DNA from: Parvibaculum sp.
Lineage (GTDB): Bacteria; Pseudomonadota; Alphaproteobacteria; Parvibaculales; Parvibaculaceae
Assembly (NCBI RefSeq): GCF_002684405.1
Contig: NZ_NYVD01000101.1
Location: 1 to 49,048 of the forward strand
DNA length: 49,048 bases
Reading direction: 5' to 3'
Of the stretch, positions 17,583 through 26,139 are shown in pieces (position 1 is the first letter of the stretch; every line of letters begins with the position of its first letter). The notes under the pieces were generated by a model that worked only from the letters and a program-made list of their open reading frames with translations, made no database searches and was not told where the DNA came from. The translations under genes and the position numbers were made by a program.

Positions 17583-19391
17583 ATGCCCTTTACGATAGCG
17601 GACCTGCGCAAACGCTATGCAGAAGGGCTGACGCCCGCGGAGGTCGTCGAGACCGTTTTCGAGCGGCTGGCGAAAGCGGACGATCCCGGCATCTTCATCC
17701 ATCTCGCGGACAAGCAGGCCCTGCTCGACGAGGCGGCGGCGCTCGGCACGCCCGATCCCGACAAACCGCCCCTCGACAAACCTTTGTGGGGCGTTCCCTT
17801 CGCGGTGAAGGACAATATAGATGTCGCCGGCATGCCCACCACGGCCGCCTGCAAGGAATTCGAATATACGCCCTCGCAGGATGCGGAGACGGTCGCGCGG
17901 CTCAAGGCCGCGGGCGGCCTGTGCATCGGCAAAACCAATCTCGACCAGTTCGCCACCGGGCTTGTGGGAGTGCGCACGCCCTACCCCGTGCCGAAAAACG
18001 CGGTCGACCCTTCTCTGGTGCCGGGCGGCTCCAGCTCCGGCTCGGCGGTCGCCGTGGCGCGCGGCATCGTCAGTTTCGCGCTCGGCACGGATACGGCGGG
18101 GTCGGGCCGCGTGCCCGCCGGGCTCAACAATATCGTCGGGCTGAAGCCGACGGTGGGCGCGATGTCCACGAGCGGTGTGGTGCCTGCCTGCCGGACGCTC
18201 GATTGCGTCTCCGTTTTCGCGCTCACCGTGGAAGACTCCTATGAAGCCTTTCAGGTGATGGCCGCGTTCGACGAGAGCGATCCCTATTCACGGCATTTTG
18301 CGACGGCATCGCTCGGCGCCACGCCGCCCGTGCTGAAGGTTGGCGTGCCCGCGAAAGCGGACCGGAAATTCTTCGGCGACACGGACATGGAGGCCGCCTA
18401 TGAGGCCGCGCTCGACACGCTCGCCTCGCAAGGCCACCAGATCGTGGAGATTCCGTTCGGCGATTTCTACGCCGTGGCCGATCTCCTTTACGAAGGCGCG
18501 TGGGTGGCGGAGCGCTATGCCGCCATCGAGGATTTCATCGCCGCGCATGAAAGCGCGCTGCACCCTGTAACGGCGGAGATTATTCTCGGCGCACGCAAGC
18601 TCGGCGCGGTCGACGCCTTCAAGGGGCTTTATGCGCTGCAGGCGGCAAAACGCAAACTCGCGCCGGTCATCGGCGGCGTCGACCTTTTCTGCGTGCCGAC
18701 CGCGCCGACGCATTACACGGTGGACGAGGTGCTCGCCGACCCCATCGGCACCAACAGCCGCAACGGCACCTATACGAATTTCGTGAACCTGCTCGACATG
18801 TGCGGCTTCGCAGTGCCGACCGGCACACGCGGCGACGGGCTGCCGGCGAGCGTTACCCTGCTGGCGCGCGCCGGACGGGACTGGCTCACCGCCGCCGTCG
18901 CACGCGATCTTCACGCGGCAAGCGGCGTGACGCTGGGCGCGACGGGCTGGAGCCTGCCCGAGACACAGCCCGCGAAGATCGTTGGCGCGCCGGGCGAAAT
19001 CGAGCTCGTCGTGGTGGGGGCGCATCTTTCGGGCATGCCGCTCAATCGCGAACTCACCGAGCTCGATGCGGTGTTCGACCGCGCGGTATCGACGACGCCG
19101 GATTATCGGCTCTACGCGCTTCCCACAACGCCGGTGGCCAAACCCGGTCTCATCCGCGATGAGAAGAACGGTGTCGCCATTGCCGCGGAAGTCTGGCGGC
19201 TGACGCCCGAAGGCTTCGGCAGGTTCGTGTCGAACATCCCCTCGCCGCTCGGCATCGGCACGCTGACGCTTGCCGACGGGACGAGCGCCAAGGGCTTCAT
19301 CTGCGAAACCTTTGCCGTGGAGGGCGCGGAGGATGTGAGCGGCTTTGGCGGCTGGCGCGCCTATATCGCCTCGAAGACCAAGACGGGCTGA
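17583..19391 (+). CDS. atzF: allophanate hydrolase
   Basis: Amidase-signature enzyme that splits allophanate into two ammonia and two CO2, the last step of cyanuric-acid/biuret and urea-carboxylase pathways. At 602 aa it carries both the amidase domain and the C-terminal allophanate-hydrolase domain. The catalytic triad can be placed as Lys76 (FAVKDNID), Ser150 (GGSSSGS) and nucleophile Ser174 (DTAGSGRVPAG); spacings of 98 and 24 residues agree with those I recall for characterised AtzF. The C-terminal domain starts near 'VVGAHLSGMPLNREL' and ends 'GFGGWRAYIAS'. Start: ATG at 17583; an in-frame GTG at 17574 adds three residues. No urea carboxylase or biuret hydrolase is adjacent. Confidence 0.92.
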   Translation: MPFTIADLRKRYAEGLTPAEVVETVFERLAKADDPGIFIHLADKQALLDEAAALGTPDPDKPPLDKPLWGVPFAVKDNIDVAGMPTTAACKEFEYTPSQDAETVARLKAAGGLCIGKTNLDQFATGLVGVRTPYPVPKNAVDPSLVPGGSSSGSAVAVARGIVSFALGTDTAGSGRVPAGLNNIVGLKPTVGAMSTSGVVPACRTLDCVSVFALTVEDSYEAFQVMAAFDESDPYSRHFATASLGATPPVLKVGVPAKADRKFFGDTDMEAAYEAALDTLASQGHQIVEIPFGDFYAVADLLYEGAWVAERYAAIEDFIAAHESALHPVTAEIILGARKLGAVDAFKGLYALQAAKRKLAPVIGGVDLFCVPTAPTHYTVDEVLADPIGTNSRNGTYTNFVNLLDMCGFAVPTGTRGDGLPASVTLLARAGRDWLTAAVARDLHAASGVTLGATGWSLPETQPAKIVGAPGEIELVVVGAHLSGMPLNRELTELDAVFDRAVSTTPDYRLYALPTTPVAKPGLIRDEKNGVAIAAEVWRLTPEGFGRFVSNIPSPLGIGTLTLADGTSAKGFICETFAVEGAEDVSGFGGWRAYIASKTKTG

Positions 19392-19426
19392 CGGGGCGGG
19401 CTGACGGGGCCGCCCTTCTCCGCCGC

Positions 19427-20113
19427 CTAGCTGTCGCCCGCCGAGGGGACACCGCCTGTCACGCCTGCCAGCGCATCCGTCAGCGGCGCCAGGCTATTGC
19501 CGCCGCTATCGCCGGAGCCGCCCGTGTCGGGGAATTTTACGGTTGAAAGCGCGTCGATGACAGGGGTCGTCACGGGGGCGAGCGAGACGCCTTCCGGCAG
19601 GCTGCCGGTAACGGGCGACAGGGCCGTTCCGAGAACCCCGCCATCGGTTCCGGCTACAAAAACCGGAACCGCGCCTTCTTCGGTGCCGATCAGCGCGCCA
19701 ACCGGATCGCCGCCAAGCAATTGCGTGACGGGGCTGTCTTCACCCGATGCGCCAAGGCCGGGATCTGCCAGCTGCGCCAGTTGCGGGGTCAGATTGTCCC
19801 CGACCGCCTGACCGAGCGCATCGCCCAATGGCTGCTGGGGCACGCTATCGGCGGGGAACTGCTCGCTCACCGCATTGGTGCCGCCGAGCAGCGTATTGAC
19901 GGCTCCCTCCGTGCCGAGGGTCGCGCCGAGCAGGTCGTTTCCTGCGAGCGCGGTGACGGCACCGTCCTGCCCCGAAAGCCCCAGCCCCGGCGAGGGCGGC
20001 GGCGCTTCCTGCGGTGTGGAGGACCGATAAGCGGAGGGCAGCACCAATGTGCCGGTATCCACACAGCCGGCCACCAGCACGGCAATCGCACAGCCAAGCA
20101 ATATCCTGTTCAC
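19427..20113 (-). CDS. low-complexity lipoprotein
   Basis: Predicted lipoprotein of 228 aa. It starts at a GTG (20113) with a strong GGGGAGGGG ribosome site. The signal peptide ends in the lipobox VAGC, placing a lipidated Cys near residue 17. The mature part is poor in charged and aromatic residues and rich in G, T, P, A, L and V. Irregular repeats share a 'LxGxxxGxLxGTEEGAV' flavour: 'LLGATLGTEGAVNTLLGGTN', 'VGALIGTEEGAVPVF' and 'AGTDGGVLGTALSPV'. The reading frame stays open upstream to 20431, but that part lacks lipoprotein or conserved character. Function is unknown; such proteins are often surface or envelope associated. Confidence 0.7.
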   Translation of the reverse strand: MNRILLGCAIAVLVAGCVDTGTLVLPSAYRSSTPQEAPPPSPGLGLSGQDGAVTALAGNDLLGATLGTEGAVNTLLGGTNAVSEQFPADSVPQQPLGDALGQAVGDNLTPQLAQLADPGLGASGEDSPVTQLLGGDPVGALIGTEEGAVPVFVAGTDGGVLGTALSPVTGSLPEGVSLAPVTTPVIDALSTVKFPDTGGSGDSGGNSLAPLTDALAGVTGGVPSAGDS

Positions 20114-20511
20114 ACGCCCCTCCCCGAAAAGGCAAAACGATTTTCCCGATCGCGCCTCAGGCTCGTCACCGGCAAGCGCTGTCCAATGGAAAAAGCCGCA
20201 AACGCCGGGGGCAATGTAAATTAGGTGGAATTTTGTGCGCGGGGCCAGGGCGGCCACTCTCGCAGCGACAGTATCTGCCCATGAAAATGGCCCGGTGCGC
20301 CGTGAGAGACGCAACCGGGCCACCTCCCCCTGTCTTTTAACGCCAGTGGAGGAAAGAGCGCGGGGAGACAGGAGGCTCCCTGACCGGCCTGAGTGACACC
20401 GAAATTGTGGGATGCCGATACAAGGCTGCACATGCTACGGAGCAGCCGGTCCGGAATACCGGCCCGGCCCTTAGTGAGGAGGGGGCCGGACCGGATAGCA
20501 TTCGTCAGTGC
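20114..20511. other. intergenic region upstream of the lipoprotein gene
   Basis: About 400 bp. It contains the lipoprotein ribosome site at its left end and a GC-rich inverted repeat near the DUF1302 stop (separate entry). No gene or recognisable RNA is seen in the rest. Confidence 0.5.
20459..20494 (-). terminator. GC-rich stem-loop after the DUF1302 gene
   Basis: CCGGCCCGGCC (20459-20469) and GGCCGGACCGG (20484-20494) pair with one mismatch over 11 bp, 18 bases past the stop codon of the minus-strand DUF1302 gene. It lacks a clear T-run, so it may stabilise the 3' end rather than terminate. Confidence 0.4.
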
Positions 20512-22584
20512 TCAGAAGGCGTAGGACACCGTCATGGCCACGAAGTTCTTGTCGTAGTCCACGTTCCGATTTTCCGCCCCCATATGCATGGTGTAGGAAA
20601 CGCCGGCCTTGAAGCCCTGATAGAGCGCATCGACGCCGAGGCTCAGCACCTTCTTGCCCTTCACGAAGCCCGGGCCGATGGGACCGGCGGAGTAACCCGA
20701 CACGTCATGCGACCAGTAGAGGTGCGGCTCGATCGTCCACCCCGTGTTGAAGGCGGAGTGATAGTCCTGGAAGGCATAGATGCGGTAGCCGGTCGAAAAG
20801 GCCGAGGCATAGCGCGCTGAGAGCGAGCAGTTCTGCGTCGGCACGCCACTCGACACCTGACAGACATCGCCGACCGCGATTCCGACACCGGGATTCGCAT
20901 GCGTCTTGTTCGACCCCGGGATGGCGAAGCGGTTATTGTCCGAATCCGGCAGGTACTGGAAGCCCGCATTGATGAGCAGCACGGTGAAGTCGCCACCCGT
21001 ATTACGCACGAACCAGTTGGACGGCGTCAGCGTGGACAGCGAGGTCAAGGAGCCGTGCAGCGCCTTGGTCCGCCGGTAGCCGGGAATGACCTGGCCCGCC
21101 GCGACCATTTCGCCGGTATAGATCGGCGCCTCGCCCGGATTGGCCGTAAAGCCAACCGCTGCAAAGTCATGCGCGAGGAGTTCCGTCGTATCCACCTGGA
21201 ACGGCATGTTCGGGTAATAGGCGAGATCGCCCGAGATCGCCGTGCCATCGCCGAAGATTGCCGGCAACATGGTGACGGAGGTGTTGAAGCTCGCCCCGAT
21301 CATCTTGATGTCTTCGGGATATTGAGCCAGCAGTTTTTTACCGCCGCCGGCGAGGGAGCCCCCATAAATGCTCATGCCATAGTAAAAGGTGGTCCCGGCA
21401 ATTGCCCAATTATCAATTGGCGAGCCGGGGTAGTCGAAGGTCAGCGAGGGCCCGGCGCAGTTTACCGGGTCCATCAAATTGCCGCCACACGCAGCACTTG
21501 CCAACCCCAAGGTGCCACTCGGGTCATCCAGCGCCGTGAAGGTGCCGATGGGCAGCTTGGAATGGAAGTTCACGAAGTAGAGACCGAGATCCGTGCCCTG
21601 CCCCAGCCAGTCAGCATAATGGCGCAGCGCGAAGCCGTATTGCCCCTCATCCTTCGTTTTCTCATCGCCGATACGCGGCAGATAGCTCGGCGGCGGAAAT
21701 ACACCAGCTTCCAAGCCGCGGTTATAATCACCAAGCGCGATGCCATAGGCGCAGCCCTGGCCCAGCGCATCGCTGACGGAGAAAAGCGTGCCGCAAGCCG
21801 GAAGCTCGGACTTCTCATGCTCATAGATATACATGGCCTCGAGCGTGACATCGCCCGGCAGACCCAAGCTCGCATAGGCCGTGCCCTGCGGCAGGAAGAC
21901 TTCCTTCAGTTCCAGGCCCGGCTGGTAGAGCGCGGCCACGTCGAAAGGCAGATATGACGAGACGCCGCCCTGGATGAAGGTGCTTTCGCCCCAGCTCACC
22001 ACCTGCCGGCCGAGACGGACATTGAGCGGCATGCCGGCAATGTCCCAATCCGCATAGGCATAGGCGTCCAGCAGCTTGATGTCGCGCATGGCGTATTTCT
22101 TGGCGCTGCGGGCCCCGTCATTGAGAGGCCGTCCGCCATGCGGGTTCGCAGCGCCACCGATTATAGGACCGTATTCGTTATAGCCGTCATCGATGTCGCG
22201 GGCGGCCGGGTCGAAAAAGGCCTTGCCGGAAACGTAGAAGCCGTAATTGCGCCACTGGCCGCTCAGTTCCGAAACGACCTTATAGGGCATGGAGAATATC
22301 TCGCCCTGTTCGACATTGATGTTGCCGTCGTCGTTATTGACGTCCCAGCCGGAGCCATCCGACTGGAGGCAACCGCCGTTGAAATAGGAGATATGGGAGC
22401 AGTCCCGTCCCTCCGTCCGCATGGCGGCGGATACGGACACCGTGGTGTCCAGTTGCATCGTCAAATCGCTGAATTTGAATTCCAGAGCGTCGGCCGACGA
22501 CGCGAAGAGCGCCGGCGACAATATCAGTGACGCGGCGACAAGCGCGCGCCGCCCGCTTTTTGCGGGCGAATGCAGGATTGTCAT
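20512..22584 (-). CDS. DUF1302-family outer-membrane protein
   Basis: Large exported protein of 690 aa of the DUF1302 family. The signal peptide ends near 'SADALEFKFSDL'. The mature part shows the alternating hydrophobic/polar strands and aromatic-rich turns of an outer-membrane beta-barrel and ends in an aromatic residue (VSYAF), the usual outer-membrane insertion signal. Start: ATG at 22584, directly behind a GGGGGGAAGG ribosome site; an in-frame ATG at 22683 has no signal peptide. DUF1302 genes often occur with DUF1329 genes and with AraC regulators, as here. A role in moving hydrophobic compounds is often suspected but unproven. Confidence 0.86.
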   Translation of the reverse strand: MTILHSPAKSGRRALVAASLILSPALFASSADALEFKFSDLTMQLDTTVSVSAAMRTEGRDCSHISYFNGGCLQSDGSGWDVNNDDGNINVEQGEIFSMPYKVVSELSGQWRNYGFYVSGKAFFDPAARDIDDGYNEYGPIIGGAANPHGGRPLNDGARSAKKYAMRDIKLLDAYAYADWDIAGMPLNVRLGRQVVSWGESTFIQGGVSSYLPFDVAALYQPGLELKEVFLPQGTAYASLGLPGDVTLEAMYIYEHEKSELPACGTLFSVSDALGQGCAYGIALGDYNRGLEAGVFPPPSYLPRIGDEKTKDEGQYGFALRHYADWLGQGTDLGLYFVNFHSKLPIGTFTALDDPSGTLGLASAACGGNLMDPVNCAGPSLTFDYPGSPIDNWAIAGTTFYYGMSIYGGSLAGGGKKLLAQYPEDIKMIGASFNTSVTMLPAIFGDGTAISGDLAYYPNMPFQVDTTELLAHDFAAVGFTANPGEAPIYTGEMVAAGQVIPGYRRTKALHGSLTSLSTLTPSNWFVRNTGGDFTVLLINAGFQYLPDSDNNRFAIPGSNKTHANPGVGIAVGDVCQVSSGVPTQNCSLSARYASAFSTGYRIYAFQDYHSAFNTGWTIEPHLYWSHDVSGYSAGPIGPGFVKGKKVLSLGVDALYQGFKAGVSYTMHMGAENRNVDYDKNFVAMTVSYAF

Positions 22585-22726
22585 TCCTTCCCCCCTTTTC
22601 CCCTTTACGTTTCTACTACGTGCTTTTGTTTCTCTCGCTTCCGCGAGCGCCGCCCGCTCATCGACAAATGCCCGATGACGCAACGAACTCCTCCCTTTCG
22701 AAGCGAGGGGAGTATGCGTGAAGGAG

Positions 22727-22777
22727 GCAGGCCGGTTGAAGGTGGCTTCTGGCCAATGTGACGGTTCGATCTGGCCA
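22727..22777. promoter_or_regulatory. phased direct repeats, candidate AraC-family operator
   Basis: TCTGGCCA occurs twice in the same orientation at 22748-22755 and 22770-22777, start-to-start 22 bp (two helical turns). A related GCAGGCCG lies 21 bp further upstream at 22727-22734. Helically phased direct repeats are how AraC-family proteins usually bind. An AraC gene starts about 250 bp away. Confidence 0.42.
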
Positions 22778-22974
22778 GTTCGAAAACCCCCTTCGCGGCA
22801 GCCGATTTCCGAGCGGCGGAAGTGCCACAGCGCCGGATTTTTCGTTCCGCAAAGAGGTGCACGCCCAATTCGCAGCGCGAAATACCCATATTTTTCACCT
22901 TTCTCCGATTCTCGATTTCCGACAGCAAATATGCGTAATCCTTATGTGGTTTTATCTTTCCCTTCTTCTTCGGA

Positions 22975-23003
22975 TTGACAGTCCAATACTGTGTGTCCAG
23001 ACT
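22975..23003 (+). promoter_or_regulatory. possible promoter of the first AraC-type gene
   Basis: A perfect -35 hexamer TTGACA (22975-22980) is followed after 17 bp by CAGACT (22998-23003), a poor -10. It lies about 25 bp before the chosen ATG. The weak -10 would fit an activator-dependent promoter, but the call is tentative. Confidence 0.3.
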
Positions 23004-23025
23004 TCATTACGGGGAGGGAACGGTC

Positions 23026-24099
23026 ATGCGCGTCACGAAGAGCTATCCGCTAGCGGCCTGTGTGGTCATCGAGGAGCTGGGCTTCGATTCATCGACGCTG
23101 CAATCCTTCGAGGGGCTCGGACTTTCCGGCGACGACCTGCCGGATCTGTGCCGGCAGATCGCCATCAGCGCGGACCATCACCCGGAACTCGGACTGCGAA
23201 TCGGCCGCTCCCTGAGCCTCGGCTCGCATGGCATATTCGGCCACGCGCTGATGAGCTGCAGGACACTGCACCAGGCGGCGCGGATATTGATGCGCTACAA
23301 CCCGCTCGACGGCGAAACGCGCTGCGCGAACGTCTCCTATACCGCCGACAATGTGGTGCTGAGTTTCGTTTCGCCCTTCGAGATTCCGTCCTTTCCCGGC
23401 CTGATGAGCGAAATTTTCTTCGCCGCCGTCGTCAATGCGCTGCGGGAACTGCTGGGTACGGATCTGAGCGGCGCCCGCCTGGAGCTGGCGCATGTGCCGC
23501 GGATCGACGAGGACCACTTTTCCGACCTCATCAAGATGCCGACGACCTTCGGCCACAAGGCCAACCGGCTTCTGGGCCCGATAGAGGCGATGCAGGTTCC
23601 CCTGCCCGCCGCAGAGATCGATACGGCGCCGCTTTATCTGGAGCAGTGCGAGAAACTGCTGGCGCAGATGGGGCGCGCGCATGGCACGCATACGCAGGTG
23701 CGCCGGATATTGATGCGCATGAAACCGCAATTCCCGCGCGAGGGCGAAGTGGCCGCGATGCTGAATATCAGCCCCCGCACGCTGCGCCGCCGCCTGACGG
23801 GCGAAGGCACGTCCTATCAGCGGATCTGCAACGAGGTTCGCGCGCATGTCGCCTGCGAATATCTGCGGCGGACGGAAATCGGCATTGCCGAAATCGGCGC
23901 GCTTGTGGGATTCGAGGATGCGGCGAATTTCCGGAACGCCTTCAAACGATGGACCGGCATGTCGCCCAGCGCGTTCCGGGCGCGGCCGCCGGACCATGCC
24001 GGCGACGAGCGGGAGACGATCGTCTCTCTCCCCTCGGCCATCGACAACGGCGGCGGGATCGGCAACGGGATCGGCAAGCCCCGGCTGCGCGTTCAGTAA
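23026..24099 (+). CDS. AraC-family transcriptional regulator (first paralogue)
   Basis: Transcription factor of 357 aa. An N-terminal ligand-binding domain of the arabinose-binding-like class (with 'GSHGIFGHALMSCRTLHQAA') is followed by a C-terminal AraC DNA-binding domain. Its two helix-turn-helix units are visible in 'VAAMLNISPRTLRRRLTGEG' and 'IAEIGALVGFEDAANFRNAF', ending KRWTGMSPSAFR. Start: ATG at 23026 behind GGGGAGGG; the frame is open to 22975 without a better site. It diverges from DUF1302 and converges with DUF1329. The protein at 26140-27123 is a clear paralogue (shared motif FGHALMSC, same HTH pattern). The ligand is unknown. Confidence 0.9.
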   Translation: MRVTKSYPLAACVVIEELGFDSSTLQSFEGLGLSGDDLPDLCRQIAISADHHPELGLRIGRSLSLGSHGIFGHALMSCRTLHQAARILMRYNPLDGETRCANVSYTADNVVLSFVSPFEIPSFPGLMSEIFFAAVVNALRELLGTDLSGARLELAHVPRIDEDHFSDLIKMPTTFGHKANRLLGPIEAMQVPLPAAEIDTAPLYLEQCEKLLAQMGRAHGTHTQVRRILMRMKPQFPREGEVAAMLNISPRTLRRRLTGEGTSYQRICNEVRAHVACEYLRRTEIGIAEIGALVGFEDAANFRNAFKRWTGMSPSAFRARPPDHAGDERETIVSLPSAIDNGGGIGNGIGKPRLRVQ

Positions 24100-24171
24100 C
24101 GCTCCCGCCGCTGGATATGCAACAGCGCTTCAGCCGACATAACCAAACACTCCTTCAGGGCTTTCGACGGA

Positions 24172-24203
24172 AAAACCCCGGGAGCTTTGTTCGCTCCCGA
24201 GGC
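24172..24203 (-). terminator. Rho-independent terminator of the DUF1329 gene
   Basis: Read on the minus strand: CCTCGGGAGC, 7-base loop, GCTCCCGGGG, then TTTTT. The stem is 10 bp with one G-T pair. It lies 68 bp past the DUF1329 stop codon, in the gap between that gene and the convergent AraC gene. Confidence 0.75.
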
Positions 24204-24270
24204 TCACAATTTCGATCCGATTGCGGGGTGTCGAACCGGGCATGACGCCCGGTTCTCCGTTTGCGGTGCC

Positions 24271-25632
24271 TTAGCGGGCGCCCATCCGGCGGATCGCGCT
24301 GGGCGAGTACTCGTCACCGTTCAGCTCATCCGCGAAGAAGTTCACCGCGGGCTCCTCATTGTTCAGAGCCGAGGCAAGGTAGCGGCTGCCCTGCAGGTCG
24401 TAGTCCATCTGACCGGCATAGGCGCAGAGCGGCACGTTGTAGGCCTGGATCTGCTCCAGCTCCTGCACACGCCAGATGTCGCCTCGTCCGTCATAGAGCT
24501 CGGTCGCGGCGATCTGCCAGGCATCCTCGTCCATATGGAAGACGCGGCGGGCATAGACGTGGCGTGTGGAGGGCTTCAGATCGGCCTGCACTTCCCACAT
24601 GCGATGCTTTTCGTAGCGCACGAAATCCTGGTTGAGGTGGCGCGCCTGGATGAGGTCGTCATATTCGGCCAGACCCATCTCGTAATTATTGGCCGCCATG
24701 TAACGCACATTCTTGCCGAGCACGGTCCAGTCGTAGCGTTCCAGCGAGCCGTTATAGCCGTCGAAGCTGTCGGCGGTGGACAGGCCGTCCGTGTTCACGC
24801 CGGGATTGTCGAAGGCGATGTTGGGCGCGCGGCGCACACGGCGTGTGCCGGGGCTGTACTGCCAGGCCTGGCGCGGACGCTTGGCCGCGTTGATCGCTTC
24901 ATGCACCAGGATCACGTTACCGGCGGCGCGCGCCGGCGCAATCGTGTGCGCAATGTAGTAGATCGAGTTGTTGTTGAGATCTTCCGCGCTCTTCTTCGTC
25001 GGGTCGGACCACCACAGGATCGCCTGGTCCTGCACGATCAGCGGCGTGTAGGAGCCGCTCGGCGTGACCGGCATGGCTGCGAACTGACGGATCAGCTTGA
25101 AGGAGCGATAGCGCAGCGTGTGGTTCCACACGATTTCATAGGCGTTGTTCGGAATGGGGAACGGGAAGCCCATGATGGCCTTCGAAACGCCGTTGCCGCC
25201 GCCCACAAGCTCACCGACGCGCGCATTGCGCTTGGTCGCTGCATAGACGTTCTGGGGATAGGCGCAGCTACGCCGCGTCTGGAAGACTTTCATCTTGTAG
25301 TCGTCATAGCGTTCCAGCATCGCCGCCTGACCGGGCGTCAGGAACTTCCGGTACTGGTCGATGTTGGAACCGTCCACGACATAGAGCGGCTTGTCATCGG
25401 GGAACGGGTTCTCCAGATGATCGCCCACCTGATAGCTGACATTGGAGGGAACCGAATTCAGTCCCCCGGTCCAGGCCGGAATATCCCCTCCATCGCCAGC
25501 CTTCTCCGCGCCGATCGGCGTCAGGTCCTGCCCCAACCGATTGACCTGGTTTTCCGGTACTTTCGCGTAGGACGCGGTCATGCCGAGCGCCAAGATGGCA
25601 GCCGACAGCGTGGCTGTTTTCATAATCCTCAT
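24271..25632 (-). CDS. DUF1329-family secreted protein
   Basis: Exported protein of 453 aa of the DUF1329 family, described in domain databases as related to outer-membrane lipoprotein-sorting (LolA-like) folds. A signal peptide occupies the first ~24 residues, ending near 'ALGMTASYAKVPE'. Family-like segments include 'LTPIGAEKAGDGGDIPAWTGG', 'YLASALNNEEPAVNFFADE' and an early 'FLTPGQAAMLERY'. No lipobox is seen, so it should be a soluble periplasmic protein. Start: ATG at 25632 with GGGGGGAGG just upstream; an in-frame ATG at 25662 is less likely. It probably works with the nearby DUF1302 barrel, although the genes are separated by an AraC gene on the opposite strand. Confidence 0.87.
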   Translation of the reverse strand: MRIMKTATLSAAILALGMTASYAKVPENQVNRLGQDLTPIGAEKAGDGGDIPAWTGGLNSVPSNVSYQVGDHLENPFPDDKPLYVVDGSNIDQYRKFLTPGQAAMLERYDDYKMKVFQTRRSCAYPQNVYAATKRNARVGELVGGGNGVSKAIMGFPFPIPNNAYEIVWNHTLRYRSFKLIRQFAAMPVTPSGSYTPLIVQDQAILWWSDPTKKSAEDLNNNSIYYIAHTIAPARAAGNVILVHEAINAAKRPRQAWQYSPGTRRVRRAPNIAFDNPGVNTDGLSTADSFDGYNGSLERYDWTVLGKNVRYMAANNYEMGLAEYDDLIQARHLNQDFVRYEKHRMWEVQADLKPSTRHVYARRVFHMDEDAWQIAATELYDGRGDIWRVQELEQIQAYNVPLCAYAGQMDYDLQGSRYLASALNNEEPAVNFFADELNGDEYSPSAIRRMGAR

Positions 25633-25674
25633 CGAAACCTCCCCCCCTTTCAGGCGATGCAATGGCCTGTTGTT

Positions 25675-25688
25675 CGTTACTGGTAACG
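25675..25688. promoter_or_regulatory. dyad CGTTAC-N2-GTAACG upstream of the DUF1329 gene
   Basis: Perfect 6-bp inverted repeat with a 2-bp spacer, centred about 50 bp before the DUF1329 start codon. It could be a repressor operator or a leader hairpin. Confidence 0.35.
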
Positions 25689-25762
25689 TCTCGCCCCCGC
25701 CACTTCCATGTATCGAGCCAGCTTCAGGACAAGCGATCTGCGAAGGTGCAGCCTAGAGGGAA

Positions 25763-25793
25763 CGCCTTAAGGCGACAGGCCTCAAACAGGCCA
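25763..25793. promoter_or_regulatory. palindrome plus direct repeats, candidate operator
   Basis: A perfect 12-bp palindrome CGCCTTAAGGCG (25763-25774) is followed directly by ACAGGCC twice (25775-25781 and 25786-25792, 11 bp apart). The longer word AACAGGCCA (25785-25793) also occurs inverted near 25662-25670. The GGCC core resembles the repeats in the DUF1302 promoter region. Confidence 0.35.
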
Positions 25794-26139
25794 AGTTAGG
25801 GGTAAAAAGCGGCCACCCCGCGCCATTCCCCGCATGCGCCTTGGCAGACGGCAGTGGCACGCGCCACCGGACACGCCACGGCAAGCCGCAACCAGCCCCG
25901 CCGCAACGTCCGCCCGAAGACATATGCCGGTTCCTGTCTCATTACTCCGTATAAGGATGTTGAAAGTTCTTTCCCCGACCTTGTCTTCTGGCTAGTATCC
26001 CTCTGCCAACTTCGTTGTCCCGCGCATGATTCTGCACATACCTGTCGCGGGCCTCCCAATCCAGAAATCATAATGAAACCGGCGACCTGCCCTTCGGAAG
26101 GTTGGTTCCGGACAATCTGGGGGTAGGAGTAGGCCAACA

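Larger units (their letters stand above)
22585..23025. other. divergent regulatory region, DUF1302 / araC-type gene
   Basis: A 441-bp gap between divergent genes with no credible gene. It holds the phased GGCC-type half-sites at 22727-22777 and a possible promoter for the AraC gene (TTGACA at 22975-22980). A small stem-loop, CTCGC-TTCC-GCGAG (22634-22647), lies in the presumed DUF1302 leader. Confidence 0.5.
25633..26139. other. divergent regulatory region, DUF1329 / second araC-type gene
   Basis: A 507-bp gap between divergent genes with no supported gene. It holds the dyad at 25675-25688 and the palindrome-plus-repeat cluster at 25763-25793 (separate entries). A TCTGGCTA at 25987-25994 differs by one base from the repeat found in the DUF1302 promoter region. 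The ribosome site TAGGAGT lies before the AraC start. Confidence 0.5.

Noticed and set aside
17465-18244. frame overlapping the 5' part of atzF, starting MKNAAERAEIRAF
   Set aside because: The first ~30 residues look protein-like and start near an ATG at 17502, but the rest is a frame shadow of atzF with no motif.
22975-23025. N-terminal extension of the first AraC protein
   Set aside because: The frame is open, but the ATG at 23026 has a strong ribosome site, and the added residues overlap a TTGACA promoter element.
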